From CAZAQS01 sp964486825 (lineage in GTDB: Bacteria > Chloroflexota > Anaerolineae > Anaerolineales > UBA4823), in assembly GCA_964486825.1 (NCBI GenBank), contig CAZAQS010000001.1, positions 8,541-72,540 on the forward strand: a stretch of DNA of 64,000 bases, read 5' to 3'. The first letter of the stretch is position 1; each line of letters starts with the position of its first letter. Below are positions 46,568-55,462 of this stretch, in pieces. A program made the position numbers and the translations under genes. Below the pieces are notes generated by a model that saw only the letters and a program-made list of their open reading frames with translations, was not told where the DNA came from and made no database searches.

Positions 46568-48465
46568 TGAGCACTGATACAGCAACCCGTAGACCTAATC
46601 TGCAACCACCTATGCCGCGCTTTGCACCTTTGCTGCAAGCCACAGTTGCCCTGTCGGCCGGGCTGGCCCTGTTCCTGGTATTGCTGGTCGGGTCAATGGT
46701 AGCATTCGATATGGCCAATGCCGGCAAAATCTTACCCGGCGTTTCCTTAGCAGGAATCGATTTATCCGGTCTGACTCCCGAGGAAGCCTCCAGCCTGGTA
46801 ACCCAGCAGATCGCTTACCCGAACCAAGGAAGTATCGCTTTTCAGGATGGGGCAAACGTATGGGTGGCAAAACCAAGCGAGCTGGGATTGTTCCTGGATC
46901 CTCAAACCAGCGCTACGGCTGCCTACCAGAAAGGCCGGCAAGGCGATCCGCTGGACCGGCTGTCTGCCCGCTTCCAGGCCTGGTACTCAGGTGTGGATAT
47001 CCCCCCTTTGATGGTCTTCGACGAGCGCATAGCCCAGAAATATCTAAGGGGCATCGCGGCTGAGATCGACCTCCCAACCATTGAGGCTTCTCTATCAGTC
47101 AGCGGGACAGAGGTCGTGGTTCGGCCAGGCCAGGTAGGGCGTAGCCTGAATATCGATGCAGCCTTGCAGGAACTGAGGGAGCATATCCCTCGCATGACAG
47201 ACGGGATCATCAATCTGCAGGTCCGGGAAACCCCACCGGTGATCCTGGACGTAAGCGAGCAAGCTGAAATTGCCCGGAGGATTTTGAGCGCGCCACTCGT
47301 ATTGCAAGTCCCGAACGCTGAGGAGGGCGACCCTGATACCTGGACCTTCGAGCCGGCGGTGCTGGCGGAGATGCTGGCGATCGAGAGGGTGGAGAACCCG
47401 GATGGGGCCCGCTACCAGGTGGCGCTGAACTCTGAGACGATGCGCCCCTTCCTGGAGGGAGTCGCTCCCCAACTGGCGCGCTGGCCTGAGAATGCACGCT
47501 TCATCTTCAATGACGAGACCCGCCAGCTTGAAGTGATCCAACCGGCTATCATCGGGCGGGAACTGGACGTAGATGAAACGCTTCAGAAAATCAACCAGAG
47601 AGTAGCGGAGGGAGATCATAACCTCGAGCTTGTGGTGAACTATACGTCCCCACAAGTTAGCGACGATGTGGTTGGTGAAGACCTGGGAATCCGCGAGCTA
47701 GTAGCTTCGCATACCTCCTATTTCTACGGCTCCAGCGGCTCTCGCATCCAGAATATCGAGGTGGCTGCCTCCCGCTTCCATGGGGTTATGGTACCGCCCG
47801 GAGCAACCTTTTCCATGGTGGATGTATTGGGTACGATCAGCCTGGATGATGGGTATGCGGAGGCATTGATCATCTTTGGGGGCCGGACGATCCAAGGCGT
47901 CGGTGGTGGGGTCTGCCAGGTCAGCACGACCCTGTTCCGGACGGTCTTCTTCGGCGGTTTCCCGATCGTCGAACGACACCCCCACGCTTACCGTGTAGGA
48001 TACTACGAGCAAACCTCCGGTGGGGGAATCAACCAGCGCCTGGCTGGCCTGGATGCGACCGTTTTCGTCCCAGTAGTCGATTTCAAGTTCAGCAATGACA
48101 CCCCGCACTGGCTGCTGATGGAGACTTACACGAATCCCGGGGCGCGTACTTTAACCTGGAAGTTTTATTCCACCTCCGATGGGCGGACGGTGGAGTGGGA
48201 TACCAGCGGCCCACGCAATGTAGTCGCGTCCCCCAAGCCATCTTACGAAGAAAACCCGCAATTGGCTGCTGGGGAAGTCAAGCAGGTGGATTGGGAAGCA
48301 GAAGGAGCAGATGTGTCGGTTACGCGCACGGTGATGCGCGACGGGCAGGTCTATCTCACCGATACAATCAATACACACTATCTGCCCTGGCGTGCAGTTT
48401 ACCAGTATGGTCCTGGTACGGATGGTATGCCGCCCGAAGGGTCCGATGACAATCAAGAGGAATGA
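46567..48465 (+). CDS. VanW-family protein with peptidoglycan-binding-like domains
   Basis: 632 residues. A short cytoplasmic N-terminus and one transmembrane helix (about residues 19-41) are followed by a long extracytoplasmic part. Two PG_binding_4-like segments occupy about residues 50-330. The VanW domain (about 360-530) has FHGVMVPPGATFSMVDVLG, GGGVCQVSTTLFRTVFFGG and ERHPHAYRVGYYE. A short G5-like C-terminal region ends in an acidic tail. VanW proteins occur in glycopeptide-resistance and cell-wall loci, but their biochemical role is unclear. The gene is divergent from the macroglobulin gene, 246 bp apart. Confidence 0.9.
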   Translation: MSTDTATRRPNLQPPMPRFAPLLQATVALSAGLALFLVLLVGSMVAFDMANAGKILPGVSLAGIDLSGLTPEEASSLVTQQIAYPNQGSIAFQDGANVWVAKPSELGLFLDPQTSATAAYQKGRQGDPLDRLSARFQAWYSGVDIPPLMVFDERIAQKYLRGIAAEIDLPTIEASLSVSGTEVVVRPGQVGRSLNIDAALQELREHIPRMTDGIINLQVRETPPVILDVSEQAEIARRILSAPLVLQVPNAEEGDPDTWTFEPAVLAEMLAIERVENPDGARYQVALNSETMRPFLEGVAPQLARWPENARFIFNDETRQLEVIQPAIIGRELDVDETLQKINQRVAEGDHNLELVVNYTSPQVSDDVVGEDLGIRELVASHTSYFYGSSGSRIQNIEVAASRFHGVMVPPGATFSMVDVLGTISLDDGYAEALIIFGGRTIQGVGGGVCQVSTTLFRTVFFGGFPIVERHPHAYRVGYYEQTSGGGINQRLAGLDATVFVPVVDFKFSNDTPHWLLMETYTNPGARTLTWKFYSTSDGRTVEWDTSGPRNVVASPKPSYEENPQLAAGEVKQVDWEAEGADVSVTRTVMRDGQVYLTDTINTHYLPWRAVYQYGPGTDGMPPEGSDDNQEE

Positions 48466-48477
48466 AGGGAGAAGGAT

Positions 48478-48693
48478 ATGGTAAGTCAGGAACTGCTGGA
48501 CATCCTACGCTGCCCGGCCTGCGTACGAGAAAAAGAGGGCTTGCTGGATTTCGTAGGAGGCGCCTGGCTGGTATGCCAGGTTTGCGGGCGTAAATACCCC
48601 ATCCGGGACGATATTCCGGTGATGCTGATCGACGAAGGCGATAAATGGCAGGCCACCCGGGTGGAGGACTTGCCCATCCCTCCCCCGAATTAG
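48478..48693 (+). CDS. Trm112/YcaR-like zinc-ribbon protein
   Basis: 71 residues, MVSQELLDILRCPACVREK... with CPAC and CQVC as zinc ligands and the family ending YPIRDDIPVMLIDEG. Bacterial relatives (UPF0434) are small activators or partners of methyltransferases by analogy with eukaryotic Trm112; the bacterial role is mostly unknown. GGGAGAAGG precedes the ATG. It follows the VanW gene by 12 bp and may be co-transcribed. Confidence 0.9.
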   Translation: MVSQELLDILRCPACVREKEGLLDFVGGAWLVCQVCGRKYPIRDDIPVMLIDEGDKWQATRVEDLPIPPPN

Positions 48694-48721
48694 GGAAATG
48701 ACCTCCCACCACCTATCTTTG

Positions 48722-48812
48722 TGCTAAGCGAAGCGACAAAACCCGCCTTTGCGAGGAGCAGAACGACAGAATTCGCCTTTGCGAGGAGCGAAGCGACGAA
48801 GCAATCTCCTAA
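48722..48812. repeat. Tandem 30-bp intergenic repeat, GCGAGGAGC type
   Basis: CGCCTTTGCGAGGAGC occurs at 48744-48759 and 48774-48789, each followed by a CGAAGCGAC-like segment, with a partial third unit at 48726-48741. The last unit continues into GAAGCAATCTCC. Sequences of this type (GCGAGGAGCGAAGCGACGAA) are widespread short dispersed repeats in unrelated bacteria, known to me from memory. The repeat reads through in frame into the HEAT gene but is unlikely to be coding. Confidence 0.65.
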
Positions 48813-48816
48813 ACTT

Positions 48817-49392
48817 ATGAAAGACATCCAGGCCCAGATTCAAGCATTAACCAGCGGAGACGAAAGGCGGGCTGAAGCAGCAGTTAAGGCACTGGCCCGT
48901 ATCGGAAGAGCAGCCTTTCCGGCCGTCCAGGAACTGTTAGCCTCCCCGGATGCTGACACGCGCTGGTGGGCCACCTGGACGCTGGCCTCTTTCGAACACC
49001 CCGAAGCGCCTGAACTACTGCGCAAGCTATTGAAGGATACAGACCTGTCCGTCCGGCAGTGTGCAGCCCTGGCTTTGCGCGACCATCCTACCCCGGAAGC
49101 CATCCCGGCCCTGATCGAGCTTCTCAGCGATGGGGATAGCGTCCTGGTGCGTCTATCTGGCGCAGCCCTTACTGCAATCGGGAAGGAGGCGGTGCCTGCC
49201 TTGCTGGACCTCGTGCAGGAGGGCAGCCAGAAAGCGCGCCTGGAGGCCGTGCGCACCCTGGCAATGATCGGCGACGAGCGCGCCATCGCGACCCTGTTCG
49301 AAGTCTCCCAGGAAGATTCAGCCGTAATCGAGTATTGGGCCAACGAGGGCCTGGAGAGGCTCGGTATCGGCATGGTTTTCTTCAACCCCTGA
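48817..49392 (+). CDS. HEAT-repeat protein
   Basis: 191 residues from the ATG at 48817. The whole protein is alpha-helical HEAT/PBS-lyase-like repeats of about 31 residues, such as AFPAVQELLASPDADTRWWA, LLKDTDLSVRQCAALALRDH, LLSDGDSVLVRLSGAALTAI and LVQEGSQKARLEAVRTLAMI. Such proteins act as scaffolds for protein binding; no partner can be named. The frame continues upstream through the tandem repeat, but those residues mirror the repeat, so the start is placed after it. No clear ribosome site. Confidence 0.82.
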   Translation: MKDIQAQIQALTSGDERRAEAAVKALARIGRAAFPAVQELLASPDADTRWWATWTLASFEHPEAPELLRKLLKDTDLSVRQCAALALRDHPTPEAIPALIELLSDGDSVLVRLSGAALTAIGKEAVPALLDLVQEGSQKARLEAVRTLAMIGDERAIATLFEVSQEDSAVIEYWANEGLERLGIGMVFFNP

Positions 49393-49403
49393 ACGCGGGA
49401 CGC

Positions 49404-49901
49404 TCACCTCAGAAAGACCCACAAACCCCAGAAAAAGAACATCGCCAGTCCGATCCCAAAACGCACCAGGAAGGATAGTCCCCATCCGGTAGCCAGGCCA
49501 CGCATAGAAGTGATAACTTTCGACCATTCTCCTACCCGCAGGTATTCCAGGAGGAAAACCGTCAGCGGAGCAGCGATCAGCCCGCCGATGGGAGGCGCCA
49601 ACAGGGTACCGGCAATACCAGCTACCATACCCAAGAGGATGGACCACCAGGAAGCGCCGCCCCGGCGCGCCCCGACCCCCATCAGGACATTGTCAACCGT
49701 TATCCCCGCCAACATGAGCAGGGTGATCAGGATGAAGATGATCGTCCCAAGCGTCCCGAAGCTGACCAGCAGACCATACCCTAAAGCACCCAGCCAAATG
49801 ACCACGATGCCAGGGAAGAGCGGGATCAACAGGCCAACCAGGCCGATCAGCATGACCACCAGGGTAAGTCCGAAGATTGAGGCGTCCAGCAACGGTTCCA
49901 T
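49404..49901 (-). CDS. DUF456-family small membrane protein
   Basis: 165 residues, nearly all hydrophobic. It has about four helices and the family's glycine-rich segments: GLVGLLIPLFPGIVVIWLGALGYG, VLMGVGARRGGAS and GMVAGIAGTLLAPPIGGLIAAPLTVFLLEYL. Function unknown. It begins 8 bp after the serS stop and is presumably co-transcribed with it, hence also under the serS T-box. It converges with the HEAT gene. Confidence 0.85.
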   Translation of the reverse strand: MEPLLDASIFGLTLVVMLIGLVGLLIPLFPGIVVIWLGALGYGLLVSFGTLGTIIFILITLLMLAGITVDNVLMGVGARRGGASWWSILLGMVAGIAGTLLAPPIGGLIAAPLTVFLLEYLRVGEWSKVITSMRGLATGWGLSFLVRFGIGLAMFFFWGLWVFLR

Positions 49902-49909
49902 AGGTTATG

Positions 49910-51190
49910 TTACTTGAGTTCAGCGCTGATGCGATCGATCCCGCCCATCCAGGGACGAAGCACCTCAGGGACCAGCACCGATCCGTCGGCCTGCTGGTAA
50001 GTTTCCAGCACTGCGATCAGCGTACGCGGCAGCCCCAATCCCGAGCCGTTCAAGGTGTGGACGAAGCGGGGTCGGCCTCCGCCTGCAGGCCGGTACTTCA
50101 CATTGGCGCGGCGGGCCTGGAAATCGGTCACGTTCGAGAGCGAGGAGACTTCCAACCACTCTCCACAGCCGGGCGCCCAGGCTTCGATATCATAGGTGAT
50201 CGACGAGCCAAAACCGAGGTCGCCGGTGCAGAGCTGCTTGACCCGGTAAGTCAGTCCAAGCTCCTGGCAGGTCTGCTCGGCGTTCTCGCGCATTTTTTCC
50301 AGCTCCTCGGCCGAATGCTCGGGTAAGCAGTACTTATACATCTCCACCTTATCGAATTGGTGGCCGCGCTTGATGCCACGCACGTCTCGCCCCGCGCTCA
50401 TCTTCTCCCGGCGGAAGCAGGGTGTGTAGGCGCAGTAATGCAGGGGCAGGCTGATCTCATCCAGGATTTCGTCCATATGCAGGCCGGTAAGGGGCACTTC
50501 GGCAGTCGGCACCATCCACAGGTCTTCCTCGTGGTCTTTGTACAGGTTGTCGTAAAACTTGGGCAACTGCCCGGCCGCGTACAGGGTCTGGCCCTTGACC
50601 ATGAAGGGAGTGTACTTCTCCGTATACCCTTGCCGGATATGCAGATCGAGCATCCACGAGATCAGGGCGCGCTGCAATCGGGCGCCAGGCCCGTTCAGGA
50701 CGTAAAAACGCGAGCCGGTGATCTTGACACCCTGTTCGAAGTCGATGATGCCCAAGGCGGGACCCAGGTCCCAGTGCGGGAGGGGCTCGAAATCGAACTC
50801 TGGGATGTCCTCCGAGACGCGCACCACCACATTCTCGTCCTCGTCCTTTCCATAAGGAGTTCTCGGGTCGGGGATATTCGGGATGGTAGCCAGCAAGTCG
50901 TTTAAGTCTGTCTCCAAAGCACGCAGACGCTCGTCCAAAGAGCTGATCTGGTCCCCGACGGCGCGCATGGCATCGATCCTGGCTTGCCGCTCAGCGGGGT
51001 CCTTCATCCTGCTAATCTCTTTGGAGACCTGGTTGCGCTCAGCTTTAAGGTTCTCCACCTCCTGGATCAGCGTACGCCGCTGCTCATCCAGGCTGAGGAT
51101 CTGGTCCACCGGCTCGGCCTCCATCTGTCTCACGCGCAGCGCCTCACGGACGAGCTCGGGATTTTCACGAATCAAATTCAAATCTAACAT
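49910..51190 (-). CDS. serS: Seryl-tRNA synthetase
   Basis: 426-residue class II aminoacyl-tRNA synthetase. The N-terminal coiled-coil arm (about residues 25-105) grips the long variable arm of tRNA-Ser. Motif 2 is [26 protein letters not shown]; motif 3 is [17 protein letters not shown]. The start [14 protein letters not shown] at 51190 has AGGAGGTGCAACC before it. The frame stays open a further 94 codons upstream, but that part is the T-box leader and is not coding. Charges tRNA-Ser with serine. Confidence 0.97.
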   Translation of the reverse strand: MLDLNLIRENPELVREALRVRQMEAEPVDQILSLDEQRRTLIQEVENLKAERNQVSKEISRMKDPAERQARIDAMRAVGDQISSLDERLRALETDLNDLLATIPNIPDPRTPYGKDEDENVVVRVSEDIPEFDFEPLPHWDLGPALGIIDFEQGVKITGSRFYVLNGPGARLQRALISWMLDLHIRQGYTEKYTPFMVKGQTLYAAGQLPKFYDNLYKDHEEDLWMVPTAEVPLTGLHMDEILDEISLPLHYCAYTPCFRREKMSAGRDVRGIKRGHQFDKVEMYKYCLPEHSAEELEKMRENAEQTCQELGLTYRVKQLCTGDLGFGSSITYDIEAWAPGCGEWLEVSSLSNVTDFQARRANVKYRPAGGGRPRFVHTLNGSGLGLPRTLIAVLETYQQADGSVLVPEVLRPWMGGIDRISAELK

Positions 51191-51204
51191 GGTTGCACCT
51201 CCTA

Positions 51205-51541
51205 TGCGGCAATGAAAAGCCCCTCTCGCCAGCAGGACGAGGGGGGCGCTCGTGGTGCCACCTGCGTTTGCCATCCTGGCCTCTCCAAAATTGGGGAAAA
51301 GGCTTTGATGGCCTCTGAAGCGCTTTAACGGGCGCACCCGATCCCCTTTACAGAGAGCAGATTCAACGACCTGGCTCCCTCCTGCAGGGGCAACGGGCCT
51401 GAAGACAGGCAAACGAGCCTGTACAACGAGGCCGGCGGAGGGGATTTCATCGCCCGACTTGCCACCTCGCACCGTCCGGCGGCTCTCTGGGAAGGGAGGC
51501 GATTACTTGTCTCCGCGCGCGTTCTTATGCTATGAAAAGAT
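51205..51541 (-). promoter_or_regulatory. T-box leader of serS (tRNA-Ser sensing)
   Basis: On the minus strand a stem I has an AAGTAATCGCC S-turn side and GGCGATGAAATCCCC on the return side. In it TCC (51444-51442) fits the specifier codon for serine. The AGAGAGCCG and GGTGCGA apical features are also present. The T-box consensus appears as AACGCAGGTGGCACC (51268-51254), before the terminator hairpin at 51219-51247 and its T-run (51218-51215). Uncharged tRNA-Ser would stabilise the antiterminator and allow serS expression. Confidence 0.85.
51215..51247 (-). terminator. T-box terminator hairpin
   Basis: GCCCCCCTCG (51247-51238) pairs with CGAGAGGGGC (51228-51219), one mismatch, 9-nt loop, followed by TTTT. 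Its 5' side lies next to the T-box antiterminator element, the usual competing arrangement. Confidence 0.8.
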
Positions 51542-51547
51542 GCAGCG

Positions 51548-51575
51548 ATTATACCCGAGCGTAGAAGGCTGTCAA
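51548..51575 (-). promoter_or_regulatory. Promoter of the serS T-box transcript
   Basis: TTGACA (51575-51570), 16-nt spacer, TATAAT (51553-51548) on the minus strand. It is the same perfect consensus and spacing as the cysteine operon promoter. Confidence 0.85.
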
Positions 51576-51632
51576 GGTACTCCTGCACCAAATCCATTTC
51601 ACCCATATCTGTCAAATTCTGGCGGATCGTTA

Positions 51633-51905
51633 TTATTGACCACCAGGTTCAGTATCATCAACGCGTTCCACCACAATGCTTGCTTTGGAGATTAACGCAG
51701 CAATAGCCCCTAATGCCGCCAATTGTGGGGCTACCAGAGCGCTTACCACGCCCCAGGTGAGTGGAATTTCAAACAAGGTGCGGCCTTCCTCACTGCGAAT
51801 GGATATACGCCGGATATTTCCCTGACGCACCAGTTCTTTGATTTTAGTAACCAGCTCTTCGCCATGGATCTGGAATTCTTCGGAATGGATTTTTTGTTCA
51901 CTCAT
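51633..51905 (-). CDS. DUF4342-family small protein
   Basis: 90 residues: a charged N-terminus (VTKIKELVRQGNIRRISIRSEEG), then one hydrophobic segment (VVSALVAPQLAALGAIAALI, about residues 52-72) that may lie in the membrane. This pattern fits DUF4342, function unknown. AAGGAGG precedes the ATG. It stands alone between bactofilin and the serS leader. Confidence 0.8.
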   Translation of the reverse strand: MSEQKIHSEEFQIHGEELVTKIKELVRQGNIRRISIRSEEGRTLFEIPLTWGVVSALVAPQLAALGAIAALISKASIVVERVDDTEPGGQ

Positions 51906-51966
51906 GTTACATCCTCCTTCGAAAATGAGGAATGACCAGTCAGCCTATATCCTAATCTAAGATTGC

Positions 51967-52452
51967 TTACGGGAGGTCGGGAAATTTGTCGAGCCCATCT
52001 TGCATCTCCCCGGCTTCTGCTTGCTCGTCCAGAGAGGTAGAAAGCTCAGGAGCGGGAGCCACCCCGATATCGACCTTCTCCTCCATGCGGATCTGCCCTC
52101 GCAGGAAGGCGCCCTCTTCCGTGGCGAAGGAGGCGGTCACGACGTTGCCCCACACCCGCCCGCTACTGCGGATCTCGACTTTCTCAGCGAGGATGTCCCC
52201 GCGCACTGCACCAGCCACGATAACGGTGTTGGCACGCAGCTCCTGGCAGGTAACCCGCCCACTCTCGCCGATGACCAGCAGGCCACGCAAGGCAATATCG
52301 CCTTCCAGCGCCCCTTCGATGCGCAAGCCGCCACTGCCGCTCAAGCCGCCTTTAACGGTCAAACCGCCCCCCAATACGGAAGTAACCCGCTCTGCAGGCG
52401 CGCTGGCAGGGGAAATAAGCGAAGGGGTGTTAGAGTTGCGTTTTTTGAACAT
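51967..52452 (-). CDS. Bactofilin family protein
   Basis: About 161 residues, mostly a beta-helix of short repeats: VLGGGLTVKGGLSGSGGLRIEGALEGDI, GLLVIGESGRVTCQELRANTVIV and GDILAEKVEIRSSGRVWGNV. This is the polymer-forming cytoskeletal (DUF583) fold. The C-terminal tail is acidic. Bactofilins polymerise without nucleotide and organise cell shape or envelope enzymes. The ATG at 52452 follows the fabI stop by 2 bp; an in-frame TTG at 52458 would overlap it. Co-transcribed with fabI. Confidence 0.9.
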   Translation of the reverse strand: MFKKRNSNTPSLISPASAPAERVTSVLGGGLTVKGGLSGSGGLRIEGALEGDIALRGLLVIGESGRVTCQELRANTVIVAGAVRGDILAEKVEIRSSGRVWGNVVTASFATEEGAFLRGQIRMEEKVDIGVAPAPELSTSLDEQAEAGEMQDGLDKFPDLP

Positions 52453-52454
52453 CC

Positions 52455-53240
52455 TCAATCAACCGGTTCGGTCGCTCCTAATATATTGTAACCCGAATCG
52501 ACGTAGATCACTTCGCCGGTGACCCGGGCAGCCAGGTCGGAGGCCAGGTAAACGGCCGTCCCGCCGATATCTTCGATGGTAATTGGTTGGTGCAAGGGGG
52601 CCACCTCGGTGAACTGGCGATACATGGACTTGAAACCCGAGACTCCGGCTGCCGCCAGGGTACGGATAGGCCCAGCAGAGATGGCGTTTACCCGCACGCC
52701 CTGCTCTCCAAAGTCGTAGGCCAGATAACGGACGGAGGCCTCCAGGGCAGCTTTGGCGACTCCCATAACGTTATAGTGAGGCATGACTTTCTCGGATCCG
52801 TAATAGGTCAGGGTCAGCAGGCACCCCCCAGGACGCAAGACCGGCTGGAAGGCCTGGGCCATGGCAGTAAATGAGTACACGCTGATATCCATGGCCTTGT
52901 GGAATCCTTCCCGGCTGGTGCGGTAGTAGGGACCATTGAGCTCGTCCCGGTTGGCGAAGGCGACTGCGTGTACCAGGATATCCAGTCCGCCAAACTCGGC
53001 TTGTGCTACCCCAGCTACCCTGCGGATCTGGTCGTCGTCGGCTACGTCACAGGGCTCGAGGAAACCTGCCCCGATCGATTCAGCCAGTGGGCGGGCCCGC
53101 CGCTCGAGCGCCTCTCCGGCATAGCTCAAAGCCACGCGAGCGCCGTGCTCGTGAAGAGCCTTGGCAATGCCCCAGGCGATAGAACGTTCGTTGGCAATAC
53201 CGAAGATGAGGGCGTTTTTACCCTGCAATAGTGATGGCAT
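52455..53240 (-). CDS. fabI: Enoyl-ACP reductase (FabI)
   Basis: 261-residue SDR-type reductase of fatty acid synthesis. The NADH motif is ALIFGIANERSIAWGIAKAL, the FabI variant. The Tyr-x6-Lys site appears as MPHYNVMGVAKAALEASVRYL with an upstream Tyr in LTYYGSEKV. PIRTLAAAGVSGF is the substrate loop. It reduces the double bond of enoyl-ACP, the last step of each elongation cycle. GAGGAGGAAAT precedes the ATG. It is followed by the bactofilin gene with almost no spacer. Confidence 0.95.
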   Translation of the reverse strand: MPSLLQGKNALIFGIANERSIAWGIAKALHEHGARVALSYAGEALERRARPLAESIGAGFLEPCDVADDDQIRRVAGVAQAEFGGLDILVHAVAFANRDELNGPYYRTSREGFHKAMDISVYSFTAMAQAFQPVLRPGGCLLTLTYYGSEKVMPHYNVMGVAKAALEASVRYLAYDFGEQGVRVNAISAGPIRTLAAAGVSGFKSMYRQFTEVAPLHQPITIEDIGGTAVYLASDLAARVTGEVIYVDSGYNILGATEPVD

Positions 53241-53304
53241 ATTTCCTCCTCATTGGTGGCCTTCCAGGGGCAGGGCAAAGACCCAGCCTGGAGGCGTATG
53301 GGAT

Positions 53305-53937
53305 CTAGCCTTGTGAGAGTGTGCAAAGCTCTCCGAGCATCGACTGCAGAGCTTCCGCCCCAAGTCTGAAACGCCAGGGCATGCTCTTCCAGGGTTCTGG
53401 CACATTATTTAAACCCACTCGGGGCGATATGGTGACGATTGAATCGGGAACCTGCAAGGCGTTTTCAACAAAAAGCTCAGCCTGCGGCGCGCACAGGTCA
53501 TGCCCATTAAAAGCCTGGTCGATCGCCAGGGCCTGGCAGAGCTTGCCCGGCCCGTCCGTCCAGATAGCACGCGCCCGCCCGGAGCGGCGGGCGGCAATGC
53601 GCTGAATTCCTTCTGTGGGATAGATTGCCCGAATCAAGACCGCAGCTGGAAAGCCTTCCCCTTCAGCTACAAAATTGAGCATCCAGTGCATACCATAGGT
53701 GAAATAAACATAGGCATGCCCGGGAGGGCCATACATCACTCGAGTTCGAGGGGTCAGCCCAGCCTTGGCATGGCAGCCAAGGTCGGATTCTCCCCGGTAG
53801 GCCTCCGCTTCGGTGATGATCCCGGACGTGCGGTCGCTGTCTTCGAGCCGTACCAGACGTTTGCCCAGCAGGTCACGCGCCAGCGTCGCGGTATCCTGGG
53901 CGAAGTATTGGCGGGTTAAGCGGGTGGAAACTGGCAT
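53305..53937 (-). CDS. 3-methyladenine DNA glycosylase (AAG/MPG type)
   Basis: 210-residue base-excision enzyme. Family features are ARDLLGKRLVRL, ITEAEAYRGESDLGCHA (catalytic Glu), PPGHAYVYFTYGMHWMLNFVAE and RAIYPTEGIQRIAARRSGR with WTDGPGKLCQALAI. It removes alkylated purines. I start it at 53937: TACAAT ends 6 nt before this ATG and no ribosome site is present, suggesting a leaderless transcript. An in-frame start 33 bp upstream would lie inside the promoter. Confidence 0.93.
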   Translation of the reverse strand: MPVSTRLTRQYFAQDTATLARDLLGKRLVRLEDSDRTSGIITEAEAYRGESDLGCHAKAGLTPRTRVMYGPPGHAYVYFTYGMHWMLNFVAEGEGFPAAVLIRAIYPTEGIQRIAARRSGRARAIWTDGPGKLCQALAIDQAFNGHDLCAPQAELFVENALQVPDSIVTISPRVGLNNVPEPWKSMPWRFRLGAEALQSMLGELCTLSQG

Positions 53938-53943
53938 TGGAAT

Positions 53944-53953
53944 ATTGTACAAT
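53944..53953. promoter_or_regulatory. Symmetric -10 box shared by divergent mpg and guaB promoters
   Basis: ATTGTACAAT is a perfect palindrome that reads TACAAT on each strand (plus 53948-53953, minus 53949-53944). It lies between two divergent genes, so one element may start transcription both ways. The plus transcript would have about a 55-nt leader, the minus one almost none. Confidence 0.5.
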
Positions 53954-54016
53954 AAAACCAGGGGCGTCAAAAAAGAGCCAAAGGTGATGTCGGAAGCGCC
54001 TTACAGGAGGAACGAG

Positions 54017-55459
54017 ATGAATCTACGATCAGAGCCGGGATTGACCTTCGATGATGTGCTGCTAGCGCCGAAGCGGTCGGCCATCCGCAGCCGGGGGGAT
54101 GTGAACACCTCCAGTTTGTTGGTAGGCGATATCCACCTGACAATTCCCATTATCAGCGCCAATATGGACACGGTAACGGAAGCGGCTATGGCGATAGCAA
54201 TGGCCCAGGCCGGTGGGATCGGAATCCTGCACCGTTTCATGGCCATCGGCCGCCAGGCAGAGATGGTGCGGCGCGTCAAGCGTACGGAGAGCTTCGTGGT
54301 GGAGCACCCGGTTACCATCGGCCCGCTTGCGAGTTTCCAAGAGGCTCGCAAGCTGATGGCCGAATCCTTTATCGGCGGGTTGGTAGTCGTGGATGAGGAC
54401 GGGCGCCTGCTGGGCATGCTCACTGCTCGCGACCTCCTGCTGGCGCCAGGCGCCAACCAGCAGGTCAAGGACCTGATGACCCCCCGGGAGAAGCTGGTGA
54501 CGGCCCCAACGGATGAAGCGCTGGATTCAGCCCGCTTGCGGCTGCACTCCCATCGCATCGAAAAACTACCCCTGGTCGACTCGCAAGATCGGGTCCAGGG
54601 TCTGATCACCGCCCAGGATATCATCAAGCTACAGGAGCACCCCCAGGCCACCAAGGACAGCAAGGGTCGCTTGCGGGTGGGCGTGGCGGTTGGGGTGAGG
54701 GAGGACGACCTGGAGCGGGCGGGGGCCTGTATCGAACAGGGCGCCGACGTGGTGGTGGTGGACGTTGCCCACGGACACGCCGAGCACGTGCTCGAGATGG
54801 TGCGCCAGCTAAAAAAACGCTTCCCTCGAACGCCCGTTATTGCCGGTAACGTAGCCACCGCGCAGGGTGTGCAGGACCTGGCGGTCGCCGGAGCGGACGC
54901 GGTCAAGGTCGGGGTCGGATCGGGCTCGATCTGCATTACCCGCATCGTGACCGGGTTTGGGGTCCCGCAGTTGACAGCCGTAGCGGACTGCGCCGAGGCC
55001 GGGCAAGAACTGGGTGTGCCGGTCATTTCGGATGGGGGTACGCGCAACTCTGGAGATATGGTCAAAGCCCTGGCGGCGGGCGCCAGCACGATCATGATCG
55101 GCAGCCTGTTGGCCGGGACGGATGAAAGCCCGGGCGCATCGGTGATCCGTGAAGGCCGGCGCTATAAAGTGGTGCGCGGCATGGCCTCCTTTTCAGCCAA
55201 CGTATCCAGGAAGGAGATCGAGCAGGCCGAGATCGACCTGAATGAATTCGAACGGGTCGTGCCGGAAGGGGTGGAAGCGCTCGTCCCGCACCGGGGCTCG
55301 GTGGCCGATACCCTGCACCAATTGGTGGGCGGGCTTCGCTCAGCGCTCAGCTATGCAGGAGCGGCAAACATCGAGGAGCTATGGGAAAAGGCGGAGTTCA
55401 TCCGCATCACACCCGCCGGGGAAAGAGAATCGGGGGCTCACGACGTCAAACTTCTGTAA
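54017..55459 (+). CDS. guaB: IMP dehydrogenase
   Basis: 480-residue barrel enzyme of GMP synthesis. It begins [21 protein letters not shown]. Two CBS domains (about residues 95-210; [19 protein letters not shown]) are inserted. The catalytic loop [17 protein letters not shown] contains the Cys nucleophile, with Ile after it where many bacteria have Thr. [21 protein letters not shown] binds IMP, and the C-terminal flap ends [12 protein letters not shown] onward. AGGAGGAACGAG precedes the ATG at 54017; the frame is open further upstream but overlaps mpg on the other strand. Confidence 0.96.
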   Translation: MNLRSEPGLTFDDVLLAPKRSAIRSRGDVNTSSLLVGDIHLTIPIISANMDTVTEAAMAIAMAQAGGIGILHRFMAIGRQAEMVRRVKRTESFVVEHPVTIGPLASFQEARKLMAESFIGGLVVVDEDGRLLGMLTARDLLLAPGANQQVKDLMTPREKLVTAPTDEALDSARLRLHSHRIEKLPLVDSQDRVQGLITAQDIIKLQEHPQATKDSKGRLRVGVAVGVREDDLERAGACIEQGADVVVVDVAHGHAEHVLEMVRQLKKRFPRTPVIAGNVATAQGVQDLAVAGADAVKVGVGSGSICITRIVTGFGVPQLTAVADCAEAGQELGVPVISDGGTRNSGDMVKALAAGASTIMIGSLLAGTDESPGASVIREGRRYKVVRGMASFSANVSRKEIEQAEIDLNEFERVVPEGVEALVPHRGSVADTLHQLVGGLRSALSYAGAANIEELWEKAEFIRITPAGERESGAHDVKLL

Positions 55460-55462
55460 GGT

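Noticed and set aside
51191..51472. 94-codon N-terminal extension of seryl-tRNA synthetase
   Set aside because: The frame is open but covers the T-box and terminator. The ATG at 51190 has a perfect ribosome site and gives the normal family length.
51191..51632. A small gene in the serS leader region
   Set aside because: Open frames here mirror the T-box stems. No frame has both a ribosome site and a protein-like composition.
53813..54016. 68-codon N-terminal extension of IMP dehydrogenase
   Set aside because: It runs antisense through mpg and the divergent promoter. The ATG at 54017 has AGGAGG and begins at the usual family N-terminus.
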